Origin: Bacteroidota bacterium
GTDB taxonomy: Bacteria > Bacteroidota > Bacteroidia > Chitinophagales > Chitinophagaceae
Assembly: GCA_947448725.1 (NCBI GenBank)
Contig: CANFOM010000016.1
Coordinates: 1-59,643, forward strand
Direction: 5' to 3'
Length of the DNA stretch: 59,643 bases
The position numbers were made by a program, and so were the translations under genes. Each line of letters begins with the position of its first letter. Positions within the stretch are counted from its first letter, which is position 1. This document shows, in pieces, positions 45,540 through 54,873 of this stretch. The notes beneath the pieces are model-generated. The model searched no databases. It saw only the letters and a list, made by a program, of their open reading frames with translations, and was not told the DNA's origin.

Positions 45540-46425
45540 TGGATATATAGGCAGACATCTAGCTAATGCGTTATTAAATCAATTTGATGTTAGTGAGATT
45601 AATCTATATGGAAATCGAGAGGTGTCTATTGATGGTTTTTTAAATTATACTAAAATTGATATTAACTTAGAAAGTACTTGGAAGGATGTTTTGGAAAAAA
45701 ATAAGATAATTTATTTTTTTCCGAGTTTAACCGGAGTTTTAAATAGTTTTAATAAAGCTTCAGAGTTTATTTCAGTAAACGAATTAGGTCTTGTAAAACT
45801 ACTTGAGACTTCAAGAAAATATAATTTTAAGCCTCATATAATTTTTCCATCAACCAGATTGGTATATTCTAGTGAAAAAGAAATTAAGCTTAAGGAGACT
45901 GATATTTTCCCAGATAATTTAAAGTCAATTTATAGTCTTAATAAATTTTCTTGCGAGAAATATTTAGAAATGTATTCGAAATATTTTAAAATTGATTATA
46001 CAATATTTAGAATATCAGTTCCTTTCGGTTCAAATTTTTCAAATTTTGATAATTCCTATGGCATTGTAAACCATTTTATTAATAATGCTTTAAAAAGAAA
46101 AAAGATTCAAATTTATGGAGATGGGTTGCAAAAAAGGACATTTACTTTCATTGGGGATGTAATTAATATTTTTTTAAAATGCATTGAGATTCCTTTAATG
46201 AAGAATGAGGTTTTCAATATAGGAGGAAATGATCATTTAAGTATATATGAACTAGCAAAAAAAATATCCTATAAATATAATGCGGAAATTTTGTTATTAG
46301 AATGGGATAATTTTTCATTACAAACCGAAACTGGTCATACCATTTTTGATAGTTCTAAATTGGATAATTTAACTGGTACAAATAATTATATTGTTAGTTT
46401 TGATGATTGGTTAAATAAAAACTGA
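45517..46425 (+). CDS. NAD-dependent epimerase/4-ketoreductase
   Basis: Extended SDR of 302 residues with a GTG start overlapping the upstream gene. IAVIGSNGYIGRHLANALL is the cofactor site, IIFPSTRLVYSSEKEIKLKE the catalytic Ser/Thr region, and YSLNKFSCEKYL the Tyr/Lys pair. YGDGLQKRTFTFIGDVINIF is typical of nucleotide-sugar SDRs. In the context of the 2,3-dehydratase and 3-ketoreductase it is the natural candidate for 4-keto reduction giving a 2,6-dideoxyhexose. A UDP-sugar epimerase is the alternative. Confidence 0.8.
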   Translation: MIAVIGSNGYIGRHLANALLNQFDVSEINLYGNREVSIDGFLNYTKIDINLESTWKDVLEKNKIIYFFPSLTGVLNSFNKASEFISVNELGLVKLLETSRKYNFKPHIIFPSTRLVYSSEKEIKLKETDIFPDNLKSIYSLNKFSCEKYLEMYSKYFKIDYTIFRISVPFGSNFSNFDNSYGIVNHFINNALKRKKIQIYGDGLQKRTFTFIGDVINIFLKCIEIPLMKNEVFNIGGNDHLSIYELAKKISYKYNAEILLLEWDNFSLQTETGHTIFDSSKLDNLTGTNNYIVSFDDWLNKN

Positions 46426-46426
46426 A

Positions 46427-47698
46427 GTGAATAAATTTCAAACATTAATAGTATTAACACAGTCATTTCCGTATGATAAAGCTTTAGAAAAAACATTTTT
46501 GCAAGATGAAATATTGCAATTAAATAGTCTTTTTACTGAAACATACATTATCCCCAAAGAGACTAAATACACTAAATATGCAGAAATTGGGAATGCTATT
46601 TGTGTGGATGAATTCGATATTTATTTATCAAAAAAATTATTTCTATTTAACTCAAGATTTTACCAAAACCTTTTTGAAATAATTTTTGATGAAATTACAG
46701 CCAATACAAAATGTAGAAATGTTCGGACTTTCGCATTATTAATTAAAAGCGCAATTTTAGCATCAGCTTTTCTAGTTTGGTTTAATCAATTTTATAAAAA
46801 AAAAGATTTTAGAAATAATAAAATTCTAATTTATTCATTTTGGTTTGATACTATTGTATCAAGTTTGTCCTGGTTTAAAAAAAATAATTTAAACATAACT
46901 TTTGTTACAAGATGCCATTCAATAGATCTTTATGAAGAAAGAAGAGAGATTGCCTATATACCATTTAGAAAGATAGCCTTTAATAATTTAGATTTTATTT
47001 TTCCAGATTCTAATAGGGGCTCCAATTATTTGAAAAGTAATTATCCCGAATTTGAATATAAAATACAAACTTTATTTCAAGGGGTAAGAGAATCTCCTTT
47101 TACTATTACTAATTCTACAGATGGCAAATTACGTTTTATTTCATGTTCTTATGTTAGTAAACGAAAGAGGGTGGATCAAATTTTTAAATTTTTAAATGCA
47201 TATGCTTTATTGTATCCACAAAATCAATTAGAATGGTATCATATAGGTACAGGACCTGATTTCGACATGTTGTTAAATTTGGTAAAATCTAAATCGGAAA
47301 CATTAGAAGTTCATTTAGTTGGAAATCTAGAACACAATAAAATGTTGGATTTTTATAAAGATAATACCCTTGATATTTTTATAAATTTTAGTGACAACGA
47401 AGGCACTCCTGTTTCTTTAATGGAAGCTGCTAGTTGTGGGTTTGCTTTTATTGTTACAGATGTTGGAGGTAATTCTGATGTAGTTACTACTAGAAATGGT
47501 TTTACTATTGACCCAAAACTCAATACGGATGAATTTATAAATATTTTAAATCAATTTTTTGATAATAAAAGATTACTTAGAGATTTTTCAATTGAAAGTA
47601 AGGCAATTTGGGCTAATAAATTTAATGTAAAGTATAACACCACTCATTTTATAAATACAATTAATAAAAATCAAAAAAAATATGACTTTAATTTTTGA
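46427..47698 (+). CDS. Family 4 glycosyltransferase
   Basis: GT-B glycosyltransferase of 423 residues with a GTG start one base after the upstream stop. The acceptor domain begins TLIVLTQSFPYDKALEKTFL. The donor domain has RFISCSYVSKRKRVDQIFKF, WYHIGTGPDFDMLLNLV, LEVHLVGNLEHNKMLDFYKD and FSDNEGTPVSLMEAASCGFA, the EX7E motif region. It probably adds one of the deoxy or amino sugars made by adjacent genes. It overlaps the HisH-like gene by 17 bp. Confidence 0.88.
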   Translation: MNKFQTLIVLTQSFPYDKALEKTFLQDEILQLNSLFTETYIIPKETKYTKYAEIGNAICVDEFDIYLSKKLFLFNSRFYQNLFEIIFDEITANTKCRNVRTFALLIKSAILASAFLVWFNQFYKKKDFRNNKILIYSFWFDTIVSSLSWFKKNNLNITFVTRCHSIDLYEERREIAYIPFRKIAFNNLDFIFPDSNRGSNYLKSNYPEFEYKIQTLFQGVRESPFTITNSTDGKLRFISCSYVSKRKRVDQIFKFLNAYALLYPQNQLEWYHIGTGPDFDMLLNLVKSKSETLEVHLVGNLEHNKMLDFYKDNTLDIFINFSDNEGTPVSLMEAASCGFAFIVTDVGGNSDVVTTRNGFTIDPKLNTDEFINILNQFFDNKRLLRDFSIESKAIWANKFNVKYNTTHFINTINKNQKKYDFNF

Positions 47699-48308
47699 TT
47701 ACGATATTGGCAATATTATGTCGATAGCTAGTATGTTAAAAAAAATTGGTGAAACAGAGATTATAATTTCTTCCTCTAAAGAAGATATAGAGAATGCTAC
47801 AAGAATAATTTTACCAGGTGTCGGTCACTTTGATCATGGTATGCGTAAACTAGTCTCAACTGGAAGTCTTGATACATTAAATAAAGTAGTTCAAGTTAAG
47901 CAAACACCCATACTTGGAATTTGTCTAGGCGCACAGCTACTCTGTAATCGTAGTGAAGAAGGAATGATTAATGGTTTAGGTTGGATAGATGCTGATGTAG
48001 TGAGGTTTAATTTTGATAATAATAATCAACTGCCTATTCCAAATATGGGCTGGTGCGAAACAAATTTAGTAAGGCAAAATACTTTGACTCAAAATTTAAT
48101 CGAACCTAGATTTTATTATGTTCATAGCTATCATATTAAATGTAATAATCCAGACAATATTTTCATGGAATCAAATTATGGATACAATTTCACTTCTGGA
48201 ATTTATAGTAATAACATATATGGAGTTCAATTTCATCCTGAGAAAAGTCATAACTTTGGACTAACACTTTTACGTAATTTTGTCAATATTTCAAATGAGA
48301 AGATTTAG
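47682..48308 (+). CDS. HisH-like glutamine amidotransferase for sugar amidination
   Basis: Class I glutamine amidotransferase of 208 residues, homologous to HisH but placed in a polysaccharide cluster. LIFDYDIGNIMSIASML and ILPGVGHFDHGM are the opening motifs. The nucleophile is Cys81 in LGICLGAQLL, and His185 and Glu187 lie in VQFHPEKSH. All catalytic residues are present. It should supply ammonia through a HisF-like barrel to a WbpG-like partner, as in acetamidino sugar synthesis of Pseudomonas aeruginosa O-antigens. No other histidine genes are present. Confidence 0.9.
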   Translation: MTLIFDYDIGNIMSIASMLKKIGETEIIISSSKEDIENATRIILPGVGHFDHGMRKLVSTGSLDTLNKVVQVKQTPILGICLGAQLLCNRSEEGMINGLGWIDADVVRFNFDNNNQLPIPNMGWCETNLVRQNTLTQNLIEPRFYYVHSYHIKCNNPDNIFMESNYGYNFTSGIYSNNIYGVQFHPEKSHNFGLTLLRNFVNISNEKI

Positions 48309-49050
48309 AGTTATCCCGATATTATTAGTTAATAAGTCGGGTTTATATAAGTCAAAAAAATTTCAATCTTTACAATATGTTGGTGATCCAATTAATACAG
48401 TAAAAATATTTAATGATAAAGAAGTTGATGAGATTTGTATTTTAGATATTAGTGCGACACCAGATAAAAAAGGACCTAATTTTCGTTTAATTAATAGTGT
48501 AGCTAGCGAAGCTTTTATGCCATTAACTTACGGTGGAGGCATTAGTACTTTGGAACAAGTTGATGTAATTTTTAGAAATGGTGTTGAGAAGGTTGTAATT
48601 AATTCGGCGTTTTCTATTAATCCCAAATTAGTATCCGATATAGCTAATAAATATGGATCACAAAGTATTGTTGTTAGTATAGATTACAAAAAAAATATTT
48701 TCAGAAAGAACTTAGTTTATACGAATTGTGGGAAATCTAAAACTAATTTTACACCAGTAGATTATGCTAAAATGGCTCAGGATTATGGGGCAGGAGAAAT
48801 TTTATTAAATTCTATAGAGAGAGATGGAATGTATTCAGGTTATGATCTTGATACCTTGAAATTAGTTAGTAACTACATTACTATTCCGATTAATGTTTGT
48901 GGTGGGGCTTCGAGTATTTCAGATTTTTCAAATGCTATTAAATCAGGTGCCTCTGCTGTATCAGCTGGTAGTATGTTCGTATTTCAAAGACCTCATCAAG
49001 CAGTTTTAGTTAGTTATCCAAAATATTCAGACATATTAAATTTAATTTAG
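48295..49050 (+). CDS. HisF-like cyclase-fold subunit for sugar amidination
   Basis: TIM-barrel protein of 251 residues related to HisF. The start at ATG 48295 (MRRFRVIPILLVNK) aligns with HisF; a TTG at 48280 would add five residues. YGGGISTLEQ, VVSIDYKK (Asp130), AGEILLNSIERDGM and VCGGASSISDF are conserved barrel motifs. Position 11, the catalytic Asp of true histidine cyclase, is Leu here (ILLV for CLDV). Asp130 is kept. This fits a barrel specialised for channelling ammonia rather than histidine synthesis. The gene overlaps HisH by 14 bp. Confidence 0.88.
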   Translation: MRRFRVIPILLVNKSGLYKSKKFQSLQYVGDPINTVKIFNDKEVDEICILDISATPDKKGPNFRLINSVASEAFMPLTYGGGISTLEQVDVIFRNGVEKVVINSAFSINPKLVSDIANKYGSQSIVVSIDYKKNIFRKNLVYTNCGKSKTNFTPVDYAKMAQDYGAGEILLNSIERDGMYSGYDLDTLKLVSNYITIPINVCGGASSISDFSNAIKSGASAVSAGSMFVFQRPHQAVLVSYPKYSDILNLI

Positions 49051-49052
49051 AC

Positions 49053-50222
49053 ATGTATTTAAACAATAAATTTCTTCCAAATAATTATATAAAATGTTCT
49101 AAAAGTATTTTAGACAACATTTCTGATCCTGATATTTCCTTTGACGAAAATGGTATATCTAATTATTATTATCAATTTGAAGAATTTGTAAATAAATTAC
49201 CTGACGAGGAAACAAGACATAATCAATTTAAAAATTATATTAATACCATAAAACAATCTGGCAAGGGTAAAAAATATGACTGTATTTTAGGATTAAGTGG
49301 GGGCTTGGATAGTTCTTATTTGGCATTGTTAGCAAAAGATAACGGGTTAAATCCTTTAGTGGTTCATTTTGATTACGGTTGGAATACTGACATTGCAATT
49401 AGAAATATTGAACTAATAACAAAAAAGCTAAATTTTGACCTATATACTTATGTGATTGATTGGGAAATGATTAAAGATTTACAAAGAAGTTATTATTTAG
49501 CGTCAGTTATAGATTTAGATGTTCCTGCAGATCACACTATTTTTGGTGCTATTTTTAAAATAGCAAAGAAAATGAAAATTAAATATATTTTAAGTGGTTC
49601 TAATTTTCAAACTGAATTAATAATGCCTAAAACTTGGAATTATTTAAAAACAGATTTGATGAATATAAAAAACATACATTCGAGATTTGGAAAAAATACG
49701 TTTCAAAATATTCCTACAAATGGAATCATTCAACAACTTTATTACAAATCATGTGGAATTGAGAGTGTTCCTTTATTGTATTATACAGACTATGTAAAAA
49801 GTGATGTAATTACAAGATTAAAAAATGAAATTGGTTGGCAAGATTATGGAGGAAAGCATTTTGAAAATATTTTTACTAGATTTTATCAAGGTTATGTCTT
49901 GCCATATAAATTTGGAGTTGATAAAAGAAAAGCACACCTTTCTAATCTGGTATTTTCAAAACAAATTAGTTTAGAAGATGCTGAAAATGAGTATAATAAT
50001 AATAATTATACTCATTCAATGATGAAGTCAGATTTTGAATTTATAGCCAAAAAATTGGATTTTTCATTAGATGAATTTGAAAATATCTTAAATAAAGAAA
50101 ACATACCCCATGAATTCTATGGGACGGATTATAAACGTAGGGAATTACTTTTCAAACTTTTAAATATTTTAACTTTGGGTACAAAAACTCAAATATTAAA
50201 ATCTAAAATATTAAGAAAATAA
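49053..50222 (+). CDS. WbpG-like N-acetyl sugar amidotransferase
   Basis: PP-loop ATPase of 389 residues, similar to WbpG/PseA-type N-acetyl sugar amidotransferases that turn an N-acetyl group into an acetamidino group. ILGLSGGLDSSYLALLA holds the SGGLDSS loop (residues 82-88). DPDISFDENGISN corresponds to the conserved N-terminal region, but three of the four Cys of its usual zinc motif are missing (only Cys15 remains). It follows the HisF-like gene after two bases. The trio, together with the UDP-diacetamido-uronic acid genes, points to an acetamidino-bearing residue. Confidence 0.88.
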   Translation: MYLNNKFLPNNYIKCSKSILDNISDPDISFDENGISNYYYQFEEFVNKLPDEETRHNQFKNYINTIKQSGKGKKYDCILGLSGGLDSSYLALLAKDNGLNPLVVHFDYGWNTDIAIRNIELITKKLNFDLYTYVIDWEMIKDLQRSYYLASVIDLDVPADHTIFGAIFKIAKKMKIKYILSGSNFQTELIMPKTWNYLKTDLMNIKNIHSRFGKNTFQNIPTNGIIQQLYYKSCGIESVPLLYYTDYVKSDVITRLKNEIGWQDYGGKHFENIFTRFYQGYVLPYKFGVDKRKAHLSNLVFSKQISLEDAENEYNNNNYTHSMMKSDFEFIAKKLDFSLDEFENILNKENIPHEFYGTDYKRRELLFKLLNILTLGTKTQILKSKILRK

Positions 50223-50226
50223 TATT

Positions 50227-51360
50227 GTGAAAGTTAATTTTATTGAAAAAATCTTTTTTGTAATATTTGCATTTGTCGTTTTTTTTCCTTTTATACCTCA
50301 AGTTATTAGATCAAGCGACACGCAACCATTACTTTCAATTTTATTTATTTTATACCCCTTATTTAAATATTTCAAAACAAAAAATTTATTATATTTTAAA
50401 TTAAATAATCAAACTTTGATTTATTTAATTTTAATTTTATTTTTATTTCTTGTTCTGGTATTCAATATATTTTATTTTAATAAAACACCAATTTTTTCAA
50501 GGTATTTCGCATTTATACAATTTTTAATTGCAATATTTTTCGGTTTATTTCTTGAGATAAAAAATAAAAAAAATTGGCTAAGTTATATTTTTTTAATTTA
50601 TTTATTTTTTACATTTATCTATTTTTTTACAAATGGTTTTTTGGAAGAATTACTCATTGCTTCAAGAGATATAGATGCTGAAGAACTATTAAATCTGGGT
50701 AGAGGAGCTAGGACACTTTCACCTGAGCCCTCTTTTTTTGCATTACACATGTTTAATTTGTATGTAATCTATAAACTATTAAATAACGAGACAGATCCTG
50801 GAATCCAATTTATAAATATCCTATTAATATCAGTTTTATTATTATCTAGTTTAAGTGGTTATGGTTTTTTAATTTTTATTTTTTTGTTTTTCATTGAATA
50901 TACTAAACTTTCACTTTTCATATTATTGTTAACTATTTTGTTTTATCCGATATTACTCAATATATTTTATAATTATGAAAGTTTAAGATCCATTGATTTG
51001 ATAATTAAATTCATTACAGAAAATCCCTTTTCTATTTTTGAATCTGATGCGAGTGTTGCTAGTAGATTAACATCTTTTAATTTTTATTTTAAAAATATAA
51101 AAGATAACTTCATGTTTGGGGATAATTTTACAATTCCTGAAGGTGGTGGTTTAATTGGGGTTATTAGTGGAATTGGACTGATTGGATTAATATTATTTAT
51201 AATTTATCTTTTAAAGATTTGCACTAAATTTGACAAGATTAAAGTTATTTTAATTTTATTTTTTTGGTCAATTTTAAATTTTATCTCTGGTCCTTTTGGA
51301 ATACCAACTATGGGAATCATTATTGGGTTAGTTTTCAGAAATAAGAAAGTATTATTTTAA
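50227..51360 (+). CDS. O-antigen polymerase-like membrane protein (Wzy type)
   Basis: Polytopic membrane protein of 377 residues with about ten hydrophobic helices. It starts with GTG four bases after the upstream stop. A periplasmic stretch contains EELLNLGRGARTLSPEPSFF, and a later one NFTIPEGGGLIGVISGIGLIG, similar to the loop arrangement of Wzy polymerases. It should polymerise the repeat unit flipped by the module 2 flippase. Sequence conservation in this family is low, so assignment rests on topology, size and position. Confidence 0.75.
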   Translation: MKVNFIEKIFFVIFAFVVFFPFIPQVIRSSDTQPLLSILFILYPLFKYFKTKNLLYFKLNNQTLIYLILILFLFLVLVFNIFYFNKTPIFSRYFAFIQFLIAIFFGLFLEIKNKKNWLSYIFLIYLFFTFIYFFTNGFLEELLIASRDIDAEELLNLGRGARTLSPEPSFFALHMFNLYVIYKLLNNETDPGIQFINILLISVLLLSSLSGYGFLIFIFLFFIEYTKLSLFILLLTILFYPILLNIFYNYESLRSIDLIIKFITENPFSIFESDASVASRLTSFNFYFKNIKDNFMFGDNFTIPEGGGLIGVISGIGLIGLILFIIYLLKICTKFDKIKVILILFFWSILNFISGPFGIPTMGIIIGLVFRNKKVLF

Positions 51361-51369
51361 AATTTATTT

Positions 51370-52242
51370 ATGGTTTCAATTTTACTAGCTGTTTTTAACG
51401 GAGAAAAATTTATTACTGATGCTATAAAAAGTATTCAAAATCAAACATATTTTAATTGGGAATTAATAATTGTAGACAATGGATCTACAGATAATACTAT
51501 TTATGTAGTCAAAGATTTAATTCAAAATGACGAAAGAATTTCATTACATACATTAGCAGAAAAAGGGAAATGTAAAGCATATAATTATGCCTATCAAAAA
51601 TCAAAAGGTGATTTCATTTGTTTTTTTGCGGCTGATGATATACTCCCCGAAAATAGCATTGAATCTCGTAGAATACCTATTTTACATAAAAGTGGGTATA
51701 GTACTTGTTTATTAAAAACTTTTTCTGACAATCCAAAGTACGATGCTTTAATTTTCCCCAAAAATGTTTCAAAGCCAAATCTGTCTGGTGGTTCAATCTT
51801 TTTTACAAGAGATATGGCTGATAAAATATTTCCAATACCAGAGAGTTTACCTAATGAGGATACTTGGACCTCTATTTCATTAGAGGCCTTTTCAAATTGT
51901 AATCATATCCCTGAAGTATTATATCATTATAGAATTCACTCTTCTAATTCTTTTGGTTATGATTTAAATTTTTCCCAAAAAAGAAAGAAATATTTAGAAA
52001 GAATGAATGCATATATTTTATTTCGCCAAAAATGGGGCGATATAAATAATTCGCAATATAATAAATTTATCAAGACATTTATAAATGGGCTAAATTTTTG
52101 TAAAAGCAAAGATTTATTCCGTATAATTTTTTTAAAAGATTTGAATATAAAGCATAAATTAATATTTATTTATTATTCTTCAAGTTTTTTGTTTCAAATT
52201 AGAAACAAATATTTTAAGTTTTTTAGTGGTTTTTTTAATTAA
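51370..52242 (+). CDS. Family 2 glycosyltransferase
   Basis: GT-A glycosyltransferase of 290 residues. VSILLAVFNGEKFITDAIKS, LIIVDNGSTDNTIYVV and FICFFAADDILPENSI (the metal-binding Asp pair) are standard GT2 motifs. GGSIFFTRDMADKIFPIPES and NEDTWTSISLEA form the acceptor side. It lies between the polymerase and an epimerase gene with short spacers, in the transfer part of module 2. Confidence 0.88.
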   Translation: MVSILLAVFNGEKFITDAIKSIQNQTYFNWELIIVDNGSTDNTIYVVKDLIQNDERISLHTLAEKGKCKAYNYAYQKSKGDFICFFAADDILPENSIESRRIPILHKSGYSTCLLKTFSDNPKYDALIFPKNVSKPNLSGGSIFFTRDMADKIFPIPESLPNEDTWTSISLEAFSNCNHIPEVLYHYRIHSSNSFGYDLNFSQKRKKYLERMNAYILFRQKWGDINNSQYNKFIKTFINGLNFCKSKDLFRIIFLKDLNIKHKLIFIYYSSSFLFQIRNKYFKFFSGFFN

Positions 52243-52254
52243 AAATATAACAAT

Positions 52255-53238
52255 ATGAAAATTTGTATTACTGGTGGTGCAGGAATGATTGGTTCAGCAT
52301 TATTAAGAAAATTAAGTAACAAAGGTTACGAAATTATTGTAATAGATAATTTATGGCGAGGAAAAGTTGAAAATATCAATACTATTGAAAATTGGGATTT
52401 TAATAATAATTTTCACAATATTGATCTTAGTGATACGAATAACGAAGAAAAATTATTGAAAATTTTAGAAAGTACTGATGTATTAATACATTTAGCTGAT
52501 ATTGTTGCTGGTATTGGTTATGTTTTCAATAACCAATATGAAATATTTAAAATCAATAATACAATTAATACCAATATCTTCTCAATTTGTTCCAAGCTAA
52601 ACATTAAGAAAATTTTGTATGCTGGAACAGCATGTTCTTTTCCTAAGAATTTACAGTTAAGTCTAACTTCTATTTTGAAAGAATCGCAATTATTTCCAGC
52701 TGAGCCAGAATCTGCATATGGTTGGAGTAAACTTATTGGAACAATGGAATTACAATATATGGCCGAGAAATATAAACTTAATGTATCAACGCTTATGTTG
52801 CATAATGTTTATGGACCATATTGTGACACAGATCCTAAAAGATCACAAGTTATTCCTTCTATCATTCGAAAAATAATAGAATTAGAACCAAATGGTCAAC
52901 TAGATGTTTGGGGAAGTGGTAATCAAGGCCGTGCTTTTTTACATGTAGATGATGTTGCAAATGCTTTTCAGTTAGCTTTAGAAAAAGATGATATACCACA
53001 AATAATACAAATTGGACCTAATCATTGTACTTCAATAAAACATTTAGTTAATGTTTTAATTAATGATGTTATTAAGAAACCTATCAATGTTCATTTTGAT
53101 ACCACAAAACCAGAGGGTGATTTAGGTAGATGTGCCGATTATACAATAGCAAATGAAAGTTTAGGATGGTCGCCTCAGCTTGATTTAAAAGAAGGTTTAT
53201 TTGACACCTATAATTGGATTAAAAGTAAAATAAATTAA
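52255..53238 (+). CDS. NAD-dependent nucleotide-sugar epimerase
   Basis: Extended SDR of 327 residues. ICITGGAGMIGSALLRKL is the NAD site, LADIVAGIGYVFNNQ and YAGTACSFPKNLQ resemble GDP-mannose 3,5-epimerase-like enzymes, and AYGWSKLIGTMELQYMAEK contains the Tyr/Lys pair. WGSGNQGRAFLHVDDVA and GPNHCTSIKHL are substrate-side motifs. Exact reaction unknown; a 3,5-epimerase or 4-epimerase of GDP- or UDP-sugar is likely. It is followed after one base by a GT2 gene. Confidence 0.82.
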   Translation: MKICITGGAGMIGSALLRKLSNKGYEIIVIDNLWRGKVENINTIENWDFNNNFHNIDLSDTNNEEKLLKILESTDVLIHLADIVAGIGYVFNNQYEIFKINNTINTNIFSICSKLNIKKILYAGTACSFPKNLQLSLTSILKESQLFPAEPESAYGWSKLIGTMELQYMAEKYKLNVSTLMLHNVYGPYCDTDPKRSQVIPSIIRKIIELEPNGQLDVWGSGNQGRAFLHVDDVANAFQLALEKDDIPQIIQIGPNHCTSIKHLVNVLINDVIKKPINVHFDTTKPEGDLGRCADYTIANESLGWSPQLDLKEGLFDTYNWIKSKIN

Positions 53239-53239
53239 T

Positions 53240-53989
53240 ATGTTAGTATCAATCGTAATACCTAATTATAATGATATAAGAATCGAACGAACTTTAAATT
53301 CAATTTATTCACAAAATAAAAAGGACTTTGAGGTTATAGTTGTAGATGCTTGTTCAAATGAAAGGGTACAAGATATTTATAAGAAATTTCCAATAAATAA
53401 ATTGATAGTAGAAAAAGATCGTGGAATTTTTGATGCTTTAAATAAAGGTATACAGGAGGTGACTGGTGATGTTATCTATTTGATGGGTTCTGATGATTAT
53501 TTGCCCAAAAATAATACCCTGATGGATGTAATTCAAAAATTTGAGCAAAATTCTTTGCTAGATGGAATTTGTATTGGTTGTGAGTTTAGCAATAATAAAG
53601 GAAAAATTATTAGAAAATGGTATCCCAATAGTGTGAGCTCTAAAAAAATAAAGTATGGTATTTTCCCTCCGCATTTTTCTTTATTTATTAAAAAAGATAT
53701 ATATAGTAAAGTTGGACTATTTCAATATAAAGAATTTAAAAATGTTGCTTGTGATATTTTTTGGTTATTAGATTTGGCAATCATTTATCCCAAAATTAAC
53801 ATTCAAGTTTTAAAACAGCATTATTTAATAATGGAGTATGGAGGTTCTAGTACTGGATCTTATAAAGCTGTAATTAAACAATTTATTTTAGTATTTAAAT
53901 ACACTTGGAGAAAGTCAAAAGATCTTCCTATATGGTTTTTATTGTCTCCAATAAGAACATTTTCTAAACTATTTCAGTTTAAATTTTGA
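53240..53989 (+). CDS. Family 2 glycosyltransferase
   Basis: GT-A glycosyltransferase of 249 residues similar in layout to WcaA/WcaE-type colanic acid enzymes. VSIVIPNYNDIRIERTLNSI, VIVVDACSNERV, EKDRGIFDALNKGIQEVTGD and YLMGSDDYLP (metal site) are typical. The acceptor region has PPHFSLFIKKDIYSKVGLF. The stop overlaps the TTG start of the next gene by four bases. Confidence 0.88.
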   Translation: MLVSIVIPNYNDIRIERTLNSIYSQNKKDFEVIVVDACSNERVQDIYKKFPINKLIVEKDRGIFDALNKGIQEVTGDVIYLMGSDDYLPKNNTLMDVIQKFEQNSLLDGICIGCEFSNNKGKIIRKWYPNSVSSKKIKYGIFPPHFSLFIKKDIYSKVGLFQYKEFKNVACDIFWLLDLAIIYPKINIQVLKQHYLIMEYGGSSTGSYKAVIKQFILVFKYTWRKSKDLPIWFLLSPIRTFSKLFQFKF

Positions 53990-54873
53990 ATATATTTATA
54001 ACAGGTTCAACTGGTTTTGTTGGAAAAAATGTAATTAAATTTTTAAATTCAAAACATACATTTTCTATTTATAATAGAAAAAAAGAAATTACCATACACG
54101 AAGATGCAATTTTGCATTTTGCAGGCAAAGCGCATGATCTTAAAAAAGTATCCCACTCCAATGATTATTATAAAGTTAATTATGAGTTAACAAAAGAAAT
54201 TTTTGATGCTTTCCTATTATCAGATGCAACAATATTTATCACTTTAAGTTCTGTTAAAGCAGTGGCAGATTCAATTCATGATCCATTAACAGAAAACCAT
54301 TTACCAAATCCAATCACACATTATGGGAAAAGTAAGTTTTTGGCTGAAGAATATATTTTAAAAAATGAAATACCTAATGGTAAAAGAATTTATATTTTAA
54401 GACCATGTATGATACATGGACCTGGGAATAAGGGTAATTTGAATTTGTTATACAATTTTGTAAGTAAAAGAATTCCATGGCCCTTAGGTTCTTTTAATAA
54501 TAAACGATCATTCTGTAGCATTGATAATCTTTGTTTTATTATAAACGAATTAATAGAAAATGTAAATATTCCTTCAGGGATATATAATCTTGCAGACGAT
54601 GAACCTTTATCCACAAATGAAATTATTGATTTAATAGGTGAATCAACTGGTCAAAAGAATATTATACTTAATATACCAAAAAGCTTTATAAGTGTAATTG
54701 CAAAGATTGGAGATCTACTTAAGCTTCCTTTAAATACAGAACGTTTAGATAAATTAACAGAAACTTATATAGTTTATAATAATAAAATAAAGAGCGCAAT
54801 TGGAAAGCCTTTGCCATTTTCAAGTAAAGAAGGTCTTTTAAAAACGTTTAAATCTTTCAGTCAAAATGTTTAA
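53986..54873 (+). CDS. NAD-dependent 4-ketoreductase/epimerase (WbpK/WbpV-like)
   Basis: Extended SDR of 295 residues with a TTG start overlapping the previous stop. IFITGSTGFVGKNVIKFL is the NAD site. LHFAGKAHDLK, TLSSVKAVADS and THYGKSKFLAEEYIL (Tyr/Lys) match the small family of reductases that sit beside initiating transferases. With the 4,6-dehydratase at 24136 it could produce UDP-QuiNAc or UDP-FucNAc, the usual substrate of the transferase encoded next. It overlaps that gene by eight bases. Stereochemistry at C4 cannot be read. Confidence 0.85.
   Translation: MNIFITGSTGFVGKNVIKFLNSKHTFSIYNRKKEITIHEDAILHFAGKAHDLKKVSHSNDYYKVNYELTKEIFDAFLLSDATIFITLSSVKAVADSIHDPLTENHLPNPITHYGKSKFLAEEYILKNEIPNGKRIYILRPCMIHGPGNKGNLNLLYNFVSKRIPWPLGSFNNKRSFCSIDNLCFIINELIENVNIPSGIYNLADDEPLSTNEIIDLIGESTGQKNIILNIPKSFISVIAKIGDLLKLPLNTERLDKLTETYIVYNNKIKSAIGKPLPFSSKEGLLKTFKSFSQNV

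Noticed and set aside
47682..49050. HisH and HisF genes as part of a histidine operon
   Set aside because: No other histidine gene is near, HisF Asp11 is lost, and the next gene is a sugar amidotransferase, so the pair belongs to sugar amidination.
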